This document shows positions 5,118 to 5,429 of a stretch of 5,429 nucleotides of DNA, in pieces. Positions within the stretch are counted from its first letter, which is position 1. Each line of letters starts with the position of its first letter. The translations under genes were made by a program, and so were the position numbers. Origin of the DNA: Pseudonocardiales bacterium (GTDB lineage: Bacteria; Actinomycetota; Actinomycetes; Mycobacteriales; Jatrophihabitantaceae); contig JAVEEO010000241.1 of the NCBI GenBank assembly GCA_030840415.1, positions 1 to 5,429 on the forward strand, read 5' to 3'. A model generated the notes under the pieces. That model did no database searches. It was given only the letters and a program-made list of their open reading frames with translations, and was not told where the DNA came from.

Positions 5118-5429
5118 TCACCGACGGCCGGCGAAGAACCGGGTCAGCAGGGCGGCGCATTCGTCCTCCCGAACGCCGGCCACCACTTCGGGACGGTGGT
5201 TGAGCCGCCGGTCGCGCACCACGTCCCACAGCGAGCCGACCGCACCGGCCTTCTCGTCCCAGGCGCCGAAGACCAGCCGCCCGACCCGGGCCAGCACCAG
5301 GGCGCCGGCGCACATCGTGCAGGGCTCCAGCGTCACCACCAGGGTGCAGCCGGTCAGCTGCCAGCTGCCCAGGGCCGCCCCGGCCCGGCGCAGCGCCACC
5401 ACCTCGGCATGCGCGGTCGGGTCCGCGCC
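5118..5429 (-). CDS. tadA: tRNA-specific adenosine deaminase TadA (5'-partial)
   Basis: TadA converts adenosine 34 of tRNA-Arg(ACG) to inosine, allowing one tRNA to read several arginine codons. The 103 visible residues contain the zinc-deaminase signatures: DPTAHAE (first zinc ligand His plus the catalytic Glu, about 5403-5423) and PCTMC (5310-5324) with the two zinc-binding cysteines, followed by AGALVLARVGRLVFGAWDEKAGAVGS, a stretch typical of TadA and not of cytidine or guanine deaminases. The stop TGA is at 5118-5120. The start lies beyond the right edge; compared with the roughly 150-170 residues usual for the family, about 50 N-terminal residues are missing. The GTG at 5402 is a valine inside the HAEVV motif, not a start. 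The tRNA-Ser gene follows 16 bp after the stop. Confidence 0.94.
   Translation of the reverse strand, partial: GADPTAHAEVVALRRAGAALGSWQLTGCTLVVTLEPCTMCAGALVLARVGRLVFGAWDEKAGAVGSLWDVVRDRRLNHRPEVVAGVREDECAALLTRFFAGRR

Noticed and set aside
1..5429. CRISPR array, insertion sequence, phage attachment site
   Set aside because: No regularly spaced repeats, transposase or integrase motifs, or terminal inverted repeats were seen. The part of tRNA-Ser within the window shows no duplicated 3' end nearby.

Overview
The window looks like chromosomal DNA from a high-GC actinobacterium. The evidence is the strongly GC-rich coding DNA with G/C at most third codon positions, GTG and TTG starts behind purine-rich ribosome binding sites, a DUF3516-type helicase, and an AfsA/ScbA-family protein beside an ArpA/ScbR-type TetR receptor. 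I cannot assign a genus from the sequence alone.

Layout, left to right. (1) Positions 1-1493 (+) hold the C-terminal part of a large superfamily-2 DEAD/DEAH helicase; its ATPase domains lie outside the window. (2) Positions 1471-2496 (-) hold a complete LacI-family repressor that converges on the helicase and overlaps its 3' end by 23 bp. (3) Positions 2497-2857 are a divergent intergenic region. (4) Positions 2858-3775 (+) hold an AfsA/ScbA-like gamma-butyrolactone synthase homologue, most likely started at a TTG behind a strong Shine-Dalgarno sequence. (5) Positions 3794-4486 (-) hold a TetR-family gamma-butyrolactone receptor of the ArpA/ScbR type, convergent with the synthase gene and only 18 bp away. 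(6) Positions 4487-5013 are a long intergenic region with two palindromic sites resembling autoregulatory elements (AREs), one of them very close to the ArpA consensus, plus a 14-bp tandem repeat and a GC-rich hairpin. (7) Positions 5014-5101 (-) hold tRNA-Ser(CGA). (8) Position 5118 to the right edge (-) is the C-terminal two thirds of tadA, the tRNA adenosine deaminase.

The centre of the window reads as a small butyrolactone-type signalling module. The AfsA-like enzyme would make a diffusible signal or its precursor. The TetR receptor would bind the signal through a pocket containing a conserved tryptophan (W127) and release the ARE-like operators upstream of its own gene. Three things are unusual. 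The pair is convergent, not divergent as in the Streptomyces scbA/scbR locus. No good ARE is visible upstream of the synthase gene, which instead shares its upstream region with a LacI-type repressor. The second hotdog repeat of the synthase has Asp-Ala-Ala-Trp-Gln where the family usually has Glu-Ala-Ala-Arg-Gln. The flanking helicase, tRNA-Ser and tadA look like ordinary housekeeping genes.
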